From Chryseobacterium oranimense (GTDB lineage Bacteria > Bacteroidota > Bacteroidia > Flavobacteriales > Weeksellaceae), in contig NZ_CP104203.1 of assembly GCF_025244725.1 (NCBI RefSeq), forward strand, positions 1,736,001-1,800,000: DNA of 64,000 nucleotides, given 5' to 3'. The position numbers and the translations under genes were made by a program. Position 1 is the stretch's first letter. Each line of letters begins with the position of its first letter. The notes under the pieces were generated by a model. That model was not told where the DNA came from and ran no database searches. It saw nothing but the letters and a program-made list of their open reading frames with translations. This document shows positions 45,542-54,113 of this stretch, one piece after another.

Positions 45542-46198
45542 ATGAAGAAGATTCTTTCAGCATTTCTGTTGCTGTATTTCGCCCTCTCCTTTTCACAGGA
45601 CAAAAAGCCGATGTTCTGGCAGGACATTCAAAATTTCAAAAAAGCTGATCAGGAAAATCCACCGCCTAAAGATGCTATCTTATTGATTGGAAGCTCATCT
45701 TTCACCAAATGGACTGATGTTGCCAGTTATTTTCCCGGAAAAACAATCATCAACAGAGGTTTTGGAGGATCAAGAATGACAGATCTGAATGATTTTTCAG
45801 ATGATCTTTTAACCCCTTACCAGCCTAAACAGATCATTATCTACTGCGGTGATAATGACTTTGCAGATAATCATGACCTTAAGGCCAAAGCACTGGTAAA
45901 AAGATTTAAAACATTCTATAAAAAGATTCGTGAAAAATTCCCTGTTATTGAGGTTGATTTCATTTCTATAAAGTACTCTCCAAGCCGCGAAATCCTCTGG
46001 CCGCAGATGAAGGAAGCAAATAAAAGAATTGCCGCTTTCATGAAAAAAGAACCTAATGCCGAATTCATTGATATTACAAAAGCAATGGAGGATGCCAACG
46101 GTAATGTAAGAAGAGACCTTTTTGTGGAAGATATGCTTCACTTAACCCCGGAAGGATATGCAGTCTGGGCAAAGGTGATGAAACCTTATATGAAATAA
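45542..46198 (+). CDS. secreted SGNH/GDSL-family hydrolase
   Basis: This 218-residue protein has a signal peptide (MKKILSAFLLLYFALSFSQ). The block I nucleophile is in LLIGSSSFTKW, block II in NRGFGGSRM, block III in IYCGDNDFA, and the block V Asp/His in VEDMLHLTPEGYAVW. It is probably a periplasmic or secreted esterase or acetylhydrolase acting on carbohydrate esters. The ATG at 45542 precedes the signal peptide; an upstream in-frame TTG is unlikely. Confidence 0.9.
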   Translation: MKKILSAFLLLYFALSFSQDKKPMFWQDIQNFKKADQENPPPKDAILLIGSSSFTKWTDVASYFPGKTIINRGFGGSRMTDLNDFSDDLLTPYQPKQIIIYCGDNDFADNHDLKAKALVKRFKTFYKKIREKFPVIEVDFISIKYSPSREILWPQMKEANKRIAAFMKKEPNAEFIDITKAMEDANGNVRRDLFVEDMLHLTPEGYAVWAKVMKPYMK

Positions 46199-46210
46199 TA
46201 TCTATAACAT

Positions 46211-46237
46211 AAAAAAATCCCTTAACGGGATTTTTTT
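46211..46237. terminator. bidirectional terminator between SGNH hydrolase and helicase
   Basis: AAAAAAATCCC/GGGATTTTTTT with a 5-nt loop. It ends at the helicase stop codon and serves both convergent genes. Confidence 0.88.
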
Positions 46238-47595
46238 TATTTCTTTTTCTTAGATTTTGAAGCAGATATAGATTTCTGCTGGGCTCTGTTGGCTCCAAAT
46301 TTCTTCGGTGCCTTCCTTTTTGAAGGACCTCCCCAGTTTTCTTTCTTGTTTTTATCTTTTTTCTCGTGGAAAGCTCCTCCTCCTTCATACAGTTTTACCT
46401 GCGCAGGATTTTTCATAATAATCACATCTTCTTCAGAAGCGATCTTTTTAGGATTTATTTTCACCTCTGCAGGGAAATCGGCAAACTTAAGGTCTTTGTC
46501 CATTAAAAGCTCGATATCAAGAATGGAAGCTTCTTCTTTTTTAGTCACAAAAGTAACCGCTTTACCATCTTTATCCGCCCTACCCGTTCTTCCTATTCTG
46601 TGAATATACTGTTCAGGAATTTCAGGGGTTTCAAAGTTGATAACGTGGGTAATATTTGAAATATCAAGACCTCTGGCCATTACATCGGTAGTAATCAGCC
46701 CTCTGATCTCTTCATTTTCAAATCTTTTCATGGCTTTAAGCCTGTAATTCTGAGATTTGTTTGAGTGAATCACATCAAACTGTTCAGGGAAAAGCTCATC
46801 AATTTTAGCAAACAGGAGATCAGAATTTTTCTTGTTATTGGTGAAAATCAACACCTTGGACATCTCTTCGTTGTTCTTCAGTAAGTGCTCAAGAAGATTG
46901 ATCTTGGTATTAAAGTTTTCAACTTTATATCCGGTCTGTTCTATTTTTTCAAGAGGTGTTCCTGATTTTGCCAAAGAAATTTCCACAGGACTGGCAAAGT
47001 ACTGATCCAGCATCTCATCCACAGCCTCTGTCATGGTAGCAGAGAAAAGGATATTCTGTCTCTTCGGCTTCATCATTTCGAAAATATGGGTAAGCTGCGG
47101 TCTGAAACCCAGGTTCAGCATTTCATCAAATTCATCAATGATCAGCTTCTGCACTTCTTTCAATGAAATTGCATTATCAATGGCAAGGTCCATTACCCTT
47201 CCCGGAGTTCCTACCAGGATATCACATCCGTCATTAAATAACAGTTTCTGCGTATTGATATTTTTCCCTCCATATATTCCGATCACCCTTGCGGTCATAT
47301 TTTCTGTCAGTTTCTCAACAATTTCAGCAACCTGTACCACCAGTTCTCTTGTAGGAACAAGGATCAAGACAGTAGGATTCCCTGTTTTGTTGTATTTCCA
47401 TGTTTTAAGAACGGGCAGAAGATAGGCTAATGTTTTTCCGGTTCCGGTTTGTGCAATTCCCATTACATCTCTTCCCGAAAGTATAGGCCCAAGGCTTTTT
47501 TCCTGAATAGGTGTAGGTTCGAACAATTCCAGATCCGCTAAAACATCAAGAATTTTAACCGGCAGGTCAAAATCCGCAAAAGTGAGTTTTTCCAT
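46237..47595 (-). CDS. DEAD-box-family RNA helicase with DEFD motif II
   Basis: This 452-residue protein has both RecA domains: Q-motif FEPTPIQ, Walker A AQTGTGKT, PTRELV, motif II DEFD at 154-157 instead of DEAD, SAT, ARGLDIS and HRIGRTGR. The Lys-rich C-terminal tail (about 60 residues) is suited to RNA binding. It unwinds RNA with ATP, probably in ribosome assembly or RNA decay. The gene has a -7 box TATCTTTG (47607-47600) ending 4 nt before the start. Confidence 0.93.
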   Translation of the reverse strand: MEKLTFADFDLPVKILDVLADLELFEPTPIQEKSLGPILSGRDVMGIAQTGTGKTLAYLLPVLKTWKYNKTGNPTVLILVPTRELVVQVAEIVEKLTENMTARVIGIYGGKNINTQKLLFNDGCDILVGTPGRVMDLAIDNAISLKEVQKLIIDEFDEMLNLGFRPQLTHIFEMMKPKRQNILFSATMTEAVDEMLDQYFASPVEISLAKSGTPLEKIEQTGYKVENFNTKINLLEHLLKNNEEMSKVLIFTNNKKNSDLLFAKIDELFPEQFDVIHSNKSQNYRLKAMKRFENEEIRGLITTDVMARGLDISNITHVINFETPEIPEQYIHRIGRTGRADKDGKAVTFVTKKEEASILDIELLMDKDLKFADFPAEVKINPKKIASEEDVIIMKNPAQVKLYEGGGAFHEKKDKNKKENWGGPSKRKAPKKFGANRAQQKSISASKSKKKK

Positions 47596-47599
47596 GGTG

Positions 47600-47607
47600 C
47601 AAAGATA
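47600..47607 (-). promoter_or_regulatory. -7 box TATCTTTG ending 4 nt before the helicase start
   Basis: It matches TAnnTTTG on the minus strand; the expected transcription start coincides with the ATG. No -33 TTG at standard spacing. Confidence 0.45.
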
Positions 47608-47633
47608 GGTATTTAAATTTAGAGGTTGGATGT

Positions 47634-47832
47634 GGTTTCGGGTTTTGGGTTTCGAGTTACGAGTTTTAGGTTACGCGGTACAAGGTGCGAGGTGCGAGAT
47701 AGAAGTTAGTTGTGAAAATTACAATTCTTCATTTCATTAGTCTAAACTAAGTTCTGCATCCTTTATCCCGAAATCCGAAACCCGGAACTCGAAACCCAAA
47801 ACTCGGAACCCGGAACCCGGAACTCGAAACCC
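47634..47832. repeat. long imperfect inverted repeat of TTTCGGG/CCCGAAA units
   Basis: The left arm (47634-47680) and right arm (47767-47832) share the word GTTTTGGGTTTCGAGTT in opposite orientation. The right arm is also a degenerate tandem of ~7-nt units (CGGAACC, CGGAACT, CGAAACC). It fills the gap between the helicase and ABC1-kinase genes. Confidence 0.8.
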
Positions 47833-47835
47833 GCT

Positions 47836-49485
47836 TTATTTTCTCGTTACTCTCAGTAAAAGCACTAAAACCAATATAATGGAGAACACAAAGCCTAAAG
47901 CTGCAACCAAAGACAATTCCCCGATCCTTGGGCCTGATTCTGAAACAAAAACAATGGCTGTGGCAATCATATTGGCTCCCAGAATCATAGCCAGAATCAA
48001 ATTGACCACACTTGATTTGATCAGCTGATTGGTTTTTTCAATATTTTTAATCTCGCTGGAAACTGTGAATTTATTATCATCCAGCTTCTGAAGTACCGAT
48101 CTGAGCTCTTTGGGAATTTCATCTACATTATCCGTGAAATTCATCATTCTGTCCATTCCTGTTTTTAAAAGATTTTTTGGCTTGATCTTTTTAGTCAGGA
48201 TTTTTCTGGTATAAGGATGAAGGCTTTTCACGATATCCAGATCCGGGTTGATCGTTCTTCCAACACCTTCTATCAGGCTGATTCCTTTAAACAAAAGATA
48301 AAAATAGTCCGGCATATGAAGCCTGTTGTCCTTTAAAATATCTTTCATTTTATTGATAATCACCTGAACATTGATATTCTGCAGTGATGAACTGTGTACA
48401 AAGTTCAGAATATCTTCCACATCATTTTCAAATCTTCTTTCATCCGGAATTTCGTAACTGACTGCCATTTTTTTAAGATGACGCACAATTTTATGTGAAT
48501 TTTTAGCTACAAAGCTTACGATGAGGCTTTCAAGAATTTCCTTATCATTCGGCTGGATCTTTCCTACGGCACCAAAATCAATGAAAACAATTTTCCCGTC
48601 TTTTTTTACCAGGATATTGCCGGCATGCGGATCAGCATGGAAAAATCCATAGTCCAGGATTTGGGACACAAACAGCCTCAATCCTACTTCTGATACTTTT
48701 ACGGGGTCAATATTATGGGCTAAAAGAGAGGTTTTATCGGTTACCTTGATTCCGTCGATAAATTCCATACAGAGAATATTATTATTGGAATATTCTTCAT
48801 AGATTTTCGGAACATAGGTTTCTTTATTGTTCTTAAAATTCCGTGCAAAATGCAGGATATTTTCTTTTTCGTTGACCAGGGAAACTTCTTCGAGCAAAGA
48901 TTTTTCGAAAGTGGAAATGGCCTGTTTCAGATTAAGTTTTTCTCCAATTTCAGAATAGGCAGAAACGATCTTCTCCAAATCTTTTATAAGGAGCAGATCA
49001 TCTTCAATAACCGTCTGTACATCAGATTTTTTTAATTTGAGAATCACAGGACTTCCATCCAGCAAAACGGCTTTGTACACCTGTGCGATAGACGCAGTGG
49101 CCAAAGGCTGCTTCTGAATTTCCTGAAAATGATCTTTAACGGATATGTTGAATTCATTTTCCAGAATTTCCTCAACGTTCATCTCCACCGTATCCACTTT
49201 ATCCTGAAGTTTCTGCAGCTCCTGAATAAGTTCCGGCGGAAGCAGGTCTTCCCTGTTACTGAACGTCTGCCCCAGCTTTACAAATGTTGGCCCAAGCTCT
49301 TCCAAAACAAGCCTGATTCTTTCGTATACTGTTCCTTTAGAAATAACCTCATCCGGATCAACAGAAACCGGTTCCTGTTTATTTCCTGTATTCATTCTCG
49401 CCAGCATATCTTTAAACCCGTATTTACTGAGTACGGAAATAAGCCTGGCCGATCTTTTCAGTTTTCTTTGCTGCTTATCAAACAT
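47836..49485 (-). CDS. ABC1/UbiB-family atypical kinase
   Basis: This 549-residue protein has the UbiB/AarF signatures: LGPTFVKLGQTFSNREDLLPPE (KxGQ motif), ATASIAQVYKAVL, an ATP-binding Lys region and FFHADPHAGNILVKKDGKIVFIDFGAVGKI (HxDxHxxN and DFG). Two C-terminal membrane helices follow. Family members support ubiquinone or other isoprenoid-lipid metabolism; Bacteroidota use menaquinone, so the exact role is unclear. It is monocistronic. Confidence 0.92.
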   Translation of the reverse strand: MFDKQQRKLKRSARLISVLSKYGFKDMLARMNTGNKQEPVSVDPDEVISKGTVYERIRLVLEELGPTFVKLGQTFSNREDLLPPELIQELQKLQDKVDTVEMNVEEILENEFNISVKDHFQEIQKQPLATASIAQVYKAVLLDGSPVILKLKKSDVQTVIEDDLLLIKDLEKIVSAYSEIGEKLNLKQAISTFEKSLLEEVSLVNEKENILHFARNFKNNKETYVPKIYEEYSNNNILCMEFIDGIKVTDKTSLLAHNIDPVKVSEVGLRLFVSQILDYGFFHADPHAGNILVKKDGKIVFIDFGAVGKIQPNDKEILESLIVSFVAKNSHKIVRHLKKMAVSYEIPDERRFENDVEDILNFVHSSSLQNINVQVIINKMKDILKDNRLHMPDYFYLLFKGISLIEGVGRTINPDLDIVKSLHPYTRKILTKKIKPKNLLKTGMDRMMNFTDNVDEIPKELRSVLQKLDDNKFTVSSEIKNIEKTNQLIKSSVVNLILAMILGANMIATAIVFVSESGPRIGELSLVAALGFVFSIILVLVLLLRVTRK

Positions 49486-49604
49486 ATATTTCTAAATAGT
49501 TGCTGCAAAGTACTCCAAAAATTGTTCCTATTGTTATTTTATTTTAAATTGAGTCGTTTCACAATCACATAACTCACCTACCGCAACGATCTTGTGTATA
49601 TTTA

Positions 49605-49633
49605 TGAAAAAAGCCGCCTTAAAGGCAGCTTTT
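49605..49633 (-). terminator. intrinsic terminator of the cold-shock gene
   Basis: An 11-bp stem on the minus strand (AAAAGCTGCCT/AGGCGGCTTTT, one G-U) with a 3-nt loop and T-run, 25 nt past the stop. Confidence 0.88.
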
Positions 49634-49657
49634 CTTAACAATATCTTAATAAGCTTA

Positions 49658-49861
49658 TTATCCTACTACTTTAACATTGTCTGCTTCAGGTCCTTTTTTT
49701 CCATCTTTAAGGTCAAACTCTACAGCTTGCCCTTCTTTTAAAGATCTAAGGCCTGATGCCTGAATGGCTGTATGGTGGCAAAAAATATCATTTCCGCCTC
49801 CGTCTGGTGTAATAAAACCAAAACCTTTTGTTTCGTTAAACCATTTTACTGTTCCTGTCAT
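49658..49861 (-). CDS. cold-shock-domain protein (CspA family)
   Basis: This 67-residue OB-fold RNA chaperone has RNP1 KGFGFI and an RNP2 that reads DIFCHH, where DVFVHF is usual. It starts [17 protein letters not shown], as in CspA proteins. It binds single-stranded RNA and destabilises structure. The ~200-nt upstream gap allows a long 5' leader, as is common for csp genes, but I saw no conserved cold-box. Confidence 0.95.
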   Translation of the reverse strand: MTGTVKWFNETKGFGFITPDGGGNDIFCHHTAIQASGLRSLKEGQAVEFDLKDGKKGPEADNVKVVG

Positions 49862-50018
49862 TATATTTTATTTAAATTGATTAGTGAAGATAGTAAATTT
49901 TAAGAACATGTTAAAAAAAAACACATATTCTTCATTTATTTTTCTTTAATTTCCGGGGAGCTTATTTTAAATTCAAAGAAAAAAAATTCTATTTCTACTA
50001 ATATTTACAGGATTTTTT

Positions 50019-50026
50019 TATCTTTA
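50019..50026 (+). promoter_or_regulatory. -7-like box TATCTTTA upstream of the leader-peptide gene
   Basis: One mismatch to TAnnTTTG, 39 nt before the ATG at 50066; no -33 TTG seen at standard spacing. Confidence 0.35.
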
Positions 50027-50065
50027 TAGCTAACAAATTCCAAACTAACCTATAAATATTAAAAA

Positions 50066-50233
50066 ATGAAAAATTTACGCAACAACAAACTTTCAAGAGA
50101 GCAATTAAAAGGAATTAACGGAAGCGGTATCATTATCGGTGGTAACTGTTCAAATGAATGCTGCCCTACCGATGGAAGACCAAGATGTCCAAGACTGATC
50201 TGTCCAGCCGTAATCTGCCCTCAGTATTTGTAA
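50066..50233 (+). CDS. 55-aa Cys-rich bacteriocin-like leader peptide (RiPP-type precursor)
   Basis: This small gene codes for a leader MKNLRNNKLSREQLKGING matching the Chryseobacterium bacteriocin-like peptide type (MKNLxKLSREQLKxINGG). The usual double glycine after ING is replaced by GS, and a GG occurs at residues 25-26 (IIIGGNC). The presumed core after it is 29 residues with six cysteines (28, 32, 33, 41, 46, 51) and several prolines. It has a -7-like box upstream and its own terminator 24 nt downstream, so it is a stand-alone transcription unit. No C39 peptidase/ABC exporter or modifying enzyme is nearby. Confidence 0.82.
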   Translation: MKNLRNNKLSREQLKGINGSGIIIGGNCSNECCPTDGRPRCPRLICPAVICPQYL

Positions 50234-50256
50234 AAATCTGAATTAAATTTAAAGAT

Positions 50257-50285
50257 AGAGCAGGCATTGATCTGCTCTTTTTTAT
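50257..50285 (+). terminator. intrinsic terminator of the leader-peptide gene
   Basis: AGAGCAG/CTGCTCT with an 8-nt loop followed by a T-run. Confidence 0.88.
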
Positions 50286-50289
50286 TTTA

Positions 50290-50319
50290 AAATATCCTGC
50301 CCATTCGGACAGGATATTT
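50290..50319 (-). terminator. intrinsic terminator of the GNAT-nitrilase gene
   Basis: AAATATCCTG pairs perfectly with CAGGATATTT around a 10-nt loop, 10 nt past the minus-strand stop, with a T/A-rich tail. It stands back to back with the plus-strand terminator at 50257. Confidence 0.8.
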
Positions 50320-50328
50320 CGTTAAAGG

Positions 50329-51837
50329 TTATTTAAGATAGGTTTCATAAAGGTCTTTTCTACGGTCATTCATCACCTGGACGGAACCGTGGTGGTGAAG
50401 GTCTTTCAAAAGATTAAGGTCTACATCTACAATAAGGGTCATTTCTGTGTTGGGAGTGGCTTCTCCTTTTACAGCATTGGACGGGAAGGCAAAATCAGAA
50501 GGGGTAAACACTGCGGCCTGCCCGAACTGTATATCCATATTATTCACACCCGGAAGGTTCCCTACACAGCCTGCGATGGCAACATAGCATTCGTTTTCAA
50601 TAGCTCTTGCCGCGGCGCAGTGACGCACTCTGATATAGGCATTCTGGGTATCGGTAAGGTAAGGGACAAAGAGAATTTTCATACCCTGATCTGCCAAAAT
50701 CCTCGGAAGCTCCGGAAATTCGACGTCGTAACAGATGACAAGGCCTATTTTTCCGCAGTCGGTATCAAAAACACGGATTTCGTTTCCACCTTTCATTCCG
50801 TAATATTTTCTTTCGTTTGGGGTGATGTGAATTTTACGGTATTCATCGATACGGCCATCACGGTGGAGCAAATAGCTTACGTTATACAGATCATTGGTTT
50901 CAGTTTCAAAAACCGGCATACTTCCAGAAATAATATTGACATTGTAGCTGATGGCGAGTTCGGAAATCCTGTTCTTGATTTCTTCACTGAGTTTAGCTAA
51001 CTCTATCATACTGTCTCTTTCCGAAAGTTTATTGAACGGGGCCAGCAGCGGCGTATTGAAGAGCTCCGGAAAAAGAACAAAGTCGGATTTATAATCTCCC
51101 ATTACATTCACAAAAAACTCTACCTGCTCATAAAAGGCATCAATATTTTTGAAATGCCTCATCTGCCACTGTACCAGTCCGAGACGGATGATACTGTCCT
51201 GCATGGTATTGGGCTTTTTGCTGTAATAAATATTGTTCCATTGGAGCAAAACGGCATTTTCCAGTGATGATTCATCCTCGGGAAGGTATTTTTTGAGAAT
51301 CTTTATCGGTAGAAAATTATTGGAAAGCTGGAAAGACAGCACAGGATCGTAAATTTCCTTGTCTCTGACTCTTCTGATGTATTCTCTCGGGGAAAGTTCA
51401 TCGCTGTATTTATGATAGTTCGGGATTCTTCCGCCCAGAATGATAGATTTGAGATTAAGCAACTCACATAATTCTTTTCTGGCATCGTAGAGTCTTCTTC
51501 CTAAACGCAGTTCACGAAACTCGGGATCTACAAAAACCTCTATTCCATAAAGTACATTTCCGGTTGATGAATGGGTATTGAATGTATAATTTCCGGTAAT
51601 ATCCACATAAGTATGATCATCTCCAAAATCATCATAATTGACAATAATGGAAAGGGCAACAGCGGCGAGTTTTCCGTCTACTGTAATGCAGATCTGCCCT
51701 TTAGGGAATATTTTGGTAAGTTTTTCGATGCTCTTTTTAGACCATATCGATTCTGACATCTGCGGGTAAGCACGCTTCATTGTAACGACCAGTTCATCAT
51801 AATCCTGAACCGTCAGGGGTCTCGTTTCTATTTGCAT
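50329..51837 (-). CDS. GNAT acetyltransferase - carbon-nitrogen hydrolase fusion
   Basis: This 502-residue protein has two domains. Residues 1-200 form a GNAT N-acetyltransferase (GIEVFVDPEFRELRLGRRLYDAR is the acetyl-CoA-binding helix region). Residues about 215-500 form a nitrilase-superfamily amidase with the Glu-Lys-Cys triad: E in VLFPELF, K in YRKIHITPNE and C in LVICYDVEFPE. The fusion is a known architecture, but its substrate is not established. It is monocistronic, with its own terminator. Confidence 0.92.
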   Translation of the reverse strand: MQIETRPLTVQDYDELVVTMKRAYPQMSESIWSKKSIEKLTKIFPKGQICITVDGKLAAVALSIIVNYDDFGDDHTYVDITGNYTFNTHSSTGNVLYGIEVFVDPEFRELRLGRRLYDARKELCELLNLKSIILGGRIPNYHKYSDELSPREYIRRVRDKEIYDPVLSFQLSNNFLPIKILKKYLPEDESSLENAVLLQWNNIYYSKKPNTMQDSIIRLGLVQWQMRHFKNIDAFYEQVEFFVNVMGDYKSDFVLFPELFNTPLLAPFNKLSERDSMIELAKLSEEIKNRISELAISYNVNIISGSMPVFETETNDLYNVSYLLHRDGRIDEYRKIHITPNERKYYGMKGGNEIRVFDTDCGKIGLVICYDVEFPELPRILADQGMKILFVPYLTDTQNAYIRVRHCAAARAIENECYVAIAGCVGNLPGVNNMDIQFGQAAVFTPSDFAFPSNAVKGEATPNTEMTLIVDVDLNLLKDLHHHGSVQVMNDRRKDLYETYLK

Positions 51838-51910
51838 TTGACGTAATTTTACTTAAATTTAGGGAAAATAATTAATTTTAATTTCAGAATATCAAAAAAC
51901 AACGAAGTTT

Positions 51911-52396
51911 ATGGCTATAATTTTCCATGGCCAATCTGAATGTCCGGTCTGCCATATGATTCTGTATCAGGAGCAAGATATTGCCCTGTTCCCAGCTTTT
52001 ATATCCAATACAAAAGATCCTCTGTATATATTTAATGATGAGGGCATTCACCGTTTCTGTTTAGAAAAACATCCTTTAGGAAATAAAGTTTCTGAATTTC
52101 TGGAAAAAGTAACATTTAAAAGTAGGCCTGAAAACAGAATCTGTGATATTGGCGGGAACCTTATAGATTCTCCTGAAAATTATTTATTCATCAGTTTATT
52201 AACTTCCGACGAAGCAGAAAGGTTGTATGCTTTCAACTTTATGAATATTGACCTACAGAATATTACAAAATGGAAGGATAAAGAGAATTTCATTACTGCT
52301 GCTAAGCTTTTTCTAAAGGCTGAAAAATGGGAATCGCTGACTTCATTCAATTATTTAGAATATGTTCTGGAAAAAATAAAATCCCACCCGAAATAG
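51911..52396 (+). CDS. hypothetical protein with putative zinc-binding N-terminus
   Basis: This 161-residue protein has no signal peptide. The N-terminus carries a CPVC pair and a later HRFC (with another Cys in NRICDIGG), which could bind zinc as a treble-clef-like fold. The rest is mixed helix and strand without a recognised motif. It is convergent with guaA, leaving a 33-nt gap. The function is unknown. Confidence 0.72.
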   Translation: MAIIFHGQSECPVCHMILYQEQDIALFPAFISNTKDPLYIFNDEGIHRFCLEKHPLGNKVSEFLEKVTFKSRPENRICDIGGNLIDSPENYLFISLLTSDEAERLYAFNFMNIDLQNITKWKDKENFITAAKLFLKAEKWESLTSFNYLEYVLEKIKSHPK

Positions 52397-52429
52397 GCAG
52401 GATTTATATTATTAATTCAAGTCAAAAGA

Positions 52430-53959
52430 TTACTCCCACTCAATTGTTGCAGGCGGTTTGCTTGAAATATCGTAAGCTACTCTGTTGATTCCTCTTACTT
52501 CATTGATGATTCGGCTTGAAACCGTATCTAAGAATTCGTAAGGGAGTCTGCTCCACGTTGCAGTCATAAAGTCGATCGTGTTGGCAGAACGAACTACTGC
52601 TGTGTATTCGTAAGTTCTTTCGTCTCCCATTACTCCTACTGATTTTACAGGAAGAAGCACTACGAAAGCCTGGGATACTTTTTCGTAAAGATCATTTTTA
52701 TATAATTCTTCGATGAAAATATCATCAGCTTCCTGAAGGATTCTTACTTTATCTGCATCTACAGCTCCCAATACCCTGATTCCTAATCCAGGACCCGGGA
52801 ATGGATGTCTGTGTACTAAATGATGCGGAATACCTAATTCCTCACCTACTTTTCTTACTTCATCCTTGAAAAGTTCTCTCAATGGCTCTAACAATTCGAA
52901 TTCCATATCTTCAGGAAGTCCTCCCACATTGTGGTGTGACTTGATCACTGCAGATGGTCCGTTGACAGACTGGCTTTCGATAACGTCAGGATAAATGGTT
53001 CCCTGAGCTAAGAATTTAGCGCCTTCAATTTTATGGGATTCTTCATCAAAAACATGAATAAACTCGTTTCCGATGATCTTTCTTTTCTGTTCAGGGTCGT
53101 CTATACCAGCCAGTTTGGTAAGGAATCTTTTTTTAGCATCCACCATTTTAATGTTCATATGGAAATGTTCTCCATAGTTATCCATTACTTTCTGGCCTTC
53201 ATCTTTTCTTAATAACCCTGTATCAACGAAGATACATGTCAGCTGATCACCGATCGCCTTGTGAATTAAAACTGCCGCTACAGAAGAATCAACTCCTCCT
53301 GAAAGTCCAAGGATTACTTTATTGTCTCCTACTTTTTCACGGATCTCTTCAACTGTTTTATCGATGTAGTTTGTCAGTTTCCAGTTTTTCTCAGCATTAC
53401 AGATTGCGAAAACAAAGTTTTCAAGCATTTTTCCGCCTTCTTCTGTATGGGAAACTTCCGGATGGAACTGTACGCAGTAGATTTTTCTGTCTTCATTGGA
53501 AATAGAAGCCATCACCCCTGATTTTGCATTCAATTCAAAACCTGCAGGCAGCTCTCCTACTTCGTCAAAGTGACTCATCCATACAATGGAATTCTGGGTA
53601 ACTCCTTTTAGTAAAGAACTCTCTTTAATAATATCCAAATGAGCTTTTCCGTACTCTCCTTTTTCTCCTTTGTTTACTTTACCTCCTAAAAGGTGTGCTG
53701 TAAGCTGCATTCCGTAGCAAATTCCCAGAACAGGAACTCCCTGTTCATACAATTCTTTTTCAACAAGGTGAGCATTTTCTGCATTCACAGAGCTTGGTCC
53801 TCCGGAAAGAATAATTCCTTTTGGCTGTTTGGCTAAGATATCCTGTAAGGGTGTGTTAAAAGGGAGAATTTCAGAATATACCCCCATCTCACGGATTCTT
53901 CTTCCGATAAGCTGGTTGTACTGTGATCCGAAATCTAATATGATAATACCGTTGTTCAT
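52430..53959 (-). CDS. guaA: GMP synthase (glutamine-hydrolysing)
   Basis: This 509-residue enzyme has an N-terminal class I glutaminase (C81 in VLGICYGMQL, His/Glu in QFHPEVSHTEEG), an ATP pyrophosphatase domain (GLSGGVDSS) and a C-terminal dimerisation domain ending ISSKPPATIEWE. It converts XMP to GMP. It follows the pur genes on the same strand, but a terminator and a repeat module lie between purD and guaA, so it may have its own promoter. Confidence 0.97.
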   Translation of the reverse strand: MNNGIIILDFGSQYNQLIGRRIREMGVYSEILPFNTPLQDILAKQPKGIILSGGPSSVNAENAHLVEKELYEQGVPVLGICYGMQLTAHLLGGKVNKGEKGEYGKAHLDIIKESSLLKGVTQNSIVWMSHFDEVGELPAGFELNAKSGVMASISNEDRKIYCVQFHPEVSHTEEGGKMLENFVFAICNAEKNWKLTNYIDKTVEEIREKVGDNKVILGLSGGVDSSVAAVLIHKAIGDQLTCIFVDTGLLRKDEGQKVMDNYGEHFHMNIKMVDAKKRFLTKLAGIDDPEQKRKIIGNEFIHVFDEESHKIEGAKFLAQGTIYPDVIESQSVNGPSAVIKSHHNVGGLPEDMEFELLEPLRELFKDEVRKVGEELGIPHHLVHRHPFPGPGLGIRVLGAVDADKVRILQEADDIFIEELYKNDLYEKVSQAFVVLLPVKSVGVMGDERTYEYTAVVRSANTIDFMTATWSRLPYEFLDTVSSRIINEVRGINRVAYDISSKPPATIEWE

Positions 53960-53965
53960 TTTGTA

Positions 53966-53980
53966 AATGATAATTGATGA
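53966..53980. repeat. AATGATAATTGATGA word shared with 635-649
   Basis: This 15-mer occurs here upstream of guaA and in the 19-bp palindrome at 631-680. It is followed by TTGATAAATGATGAG. It is a likely member of a dispersed intergenic repeat family. Confidence 0.55.
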
Positions 53981-53995
53981 TTGATAAATGATGAG

Positions 53996-54056
53996 TTTTG
54001 GCTAAAGCCAAATTTGATTTCTTTTGTTTAATCGGGCTAAAGCCCGATCCTATTGA
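53996..54056 (-). repeat. two-hairpin GGCTTTAGCC module, copy 2
   Basis: On the minus strand it reads TCAATAGG, CGGGCTTTAGCCCG, a variable spacer, then GGCTTTAGCCAAAA: the same order as 39427-39496. It is located between purD and guaA. Confidence 0.88.
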
Positions 54057-54068
54057 TAAAAACCTTAC

Positions 54069-54098
54069 AAAAAAAGACTTGGAAATGTTCCAAATCTT
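54069..54098 (-). terminator. intrinsic terminator of purD
   Basis: On the minus strand AAGATTTGGAA pairs with TTCCAAGTCTT (one G-U) around a 3-nt loop and is followed by Ts. It separates the pur genes from guaA. Confidence 0.88.
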
Positions 54099-54113
54099 TT
54101 TTCGTGATTTATT

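Noticed and set aside
50389-51000. 203-codon plus-strand ORF opposite the GNAT-nitrilase gene
   Set aside because: It lies wholly antisense to a gene with an intact Glu-Lys-Cys triad and shows no recognisable domain.
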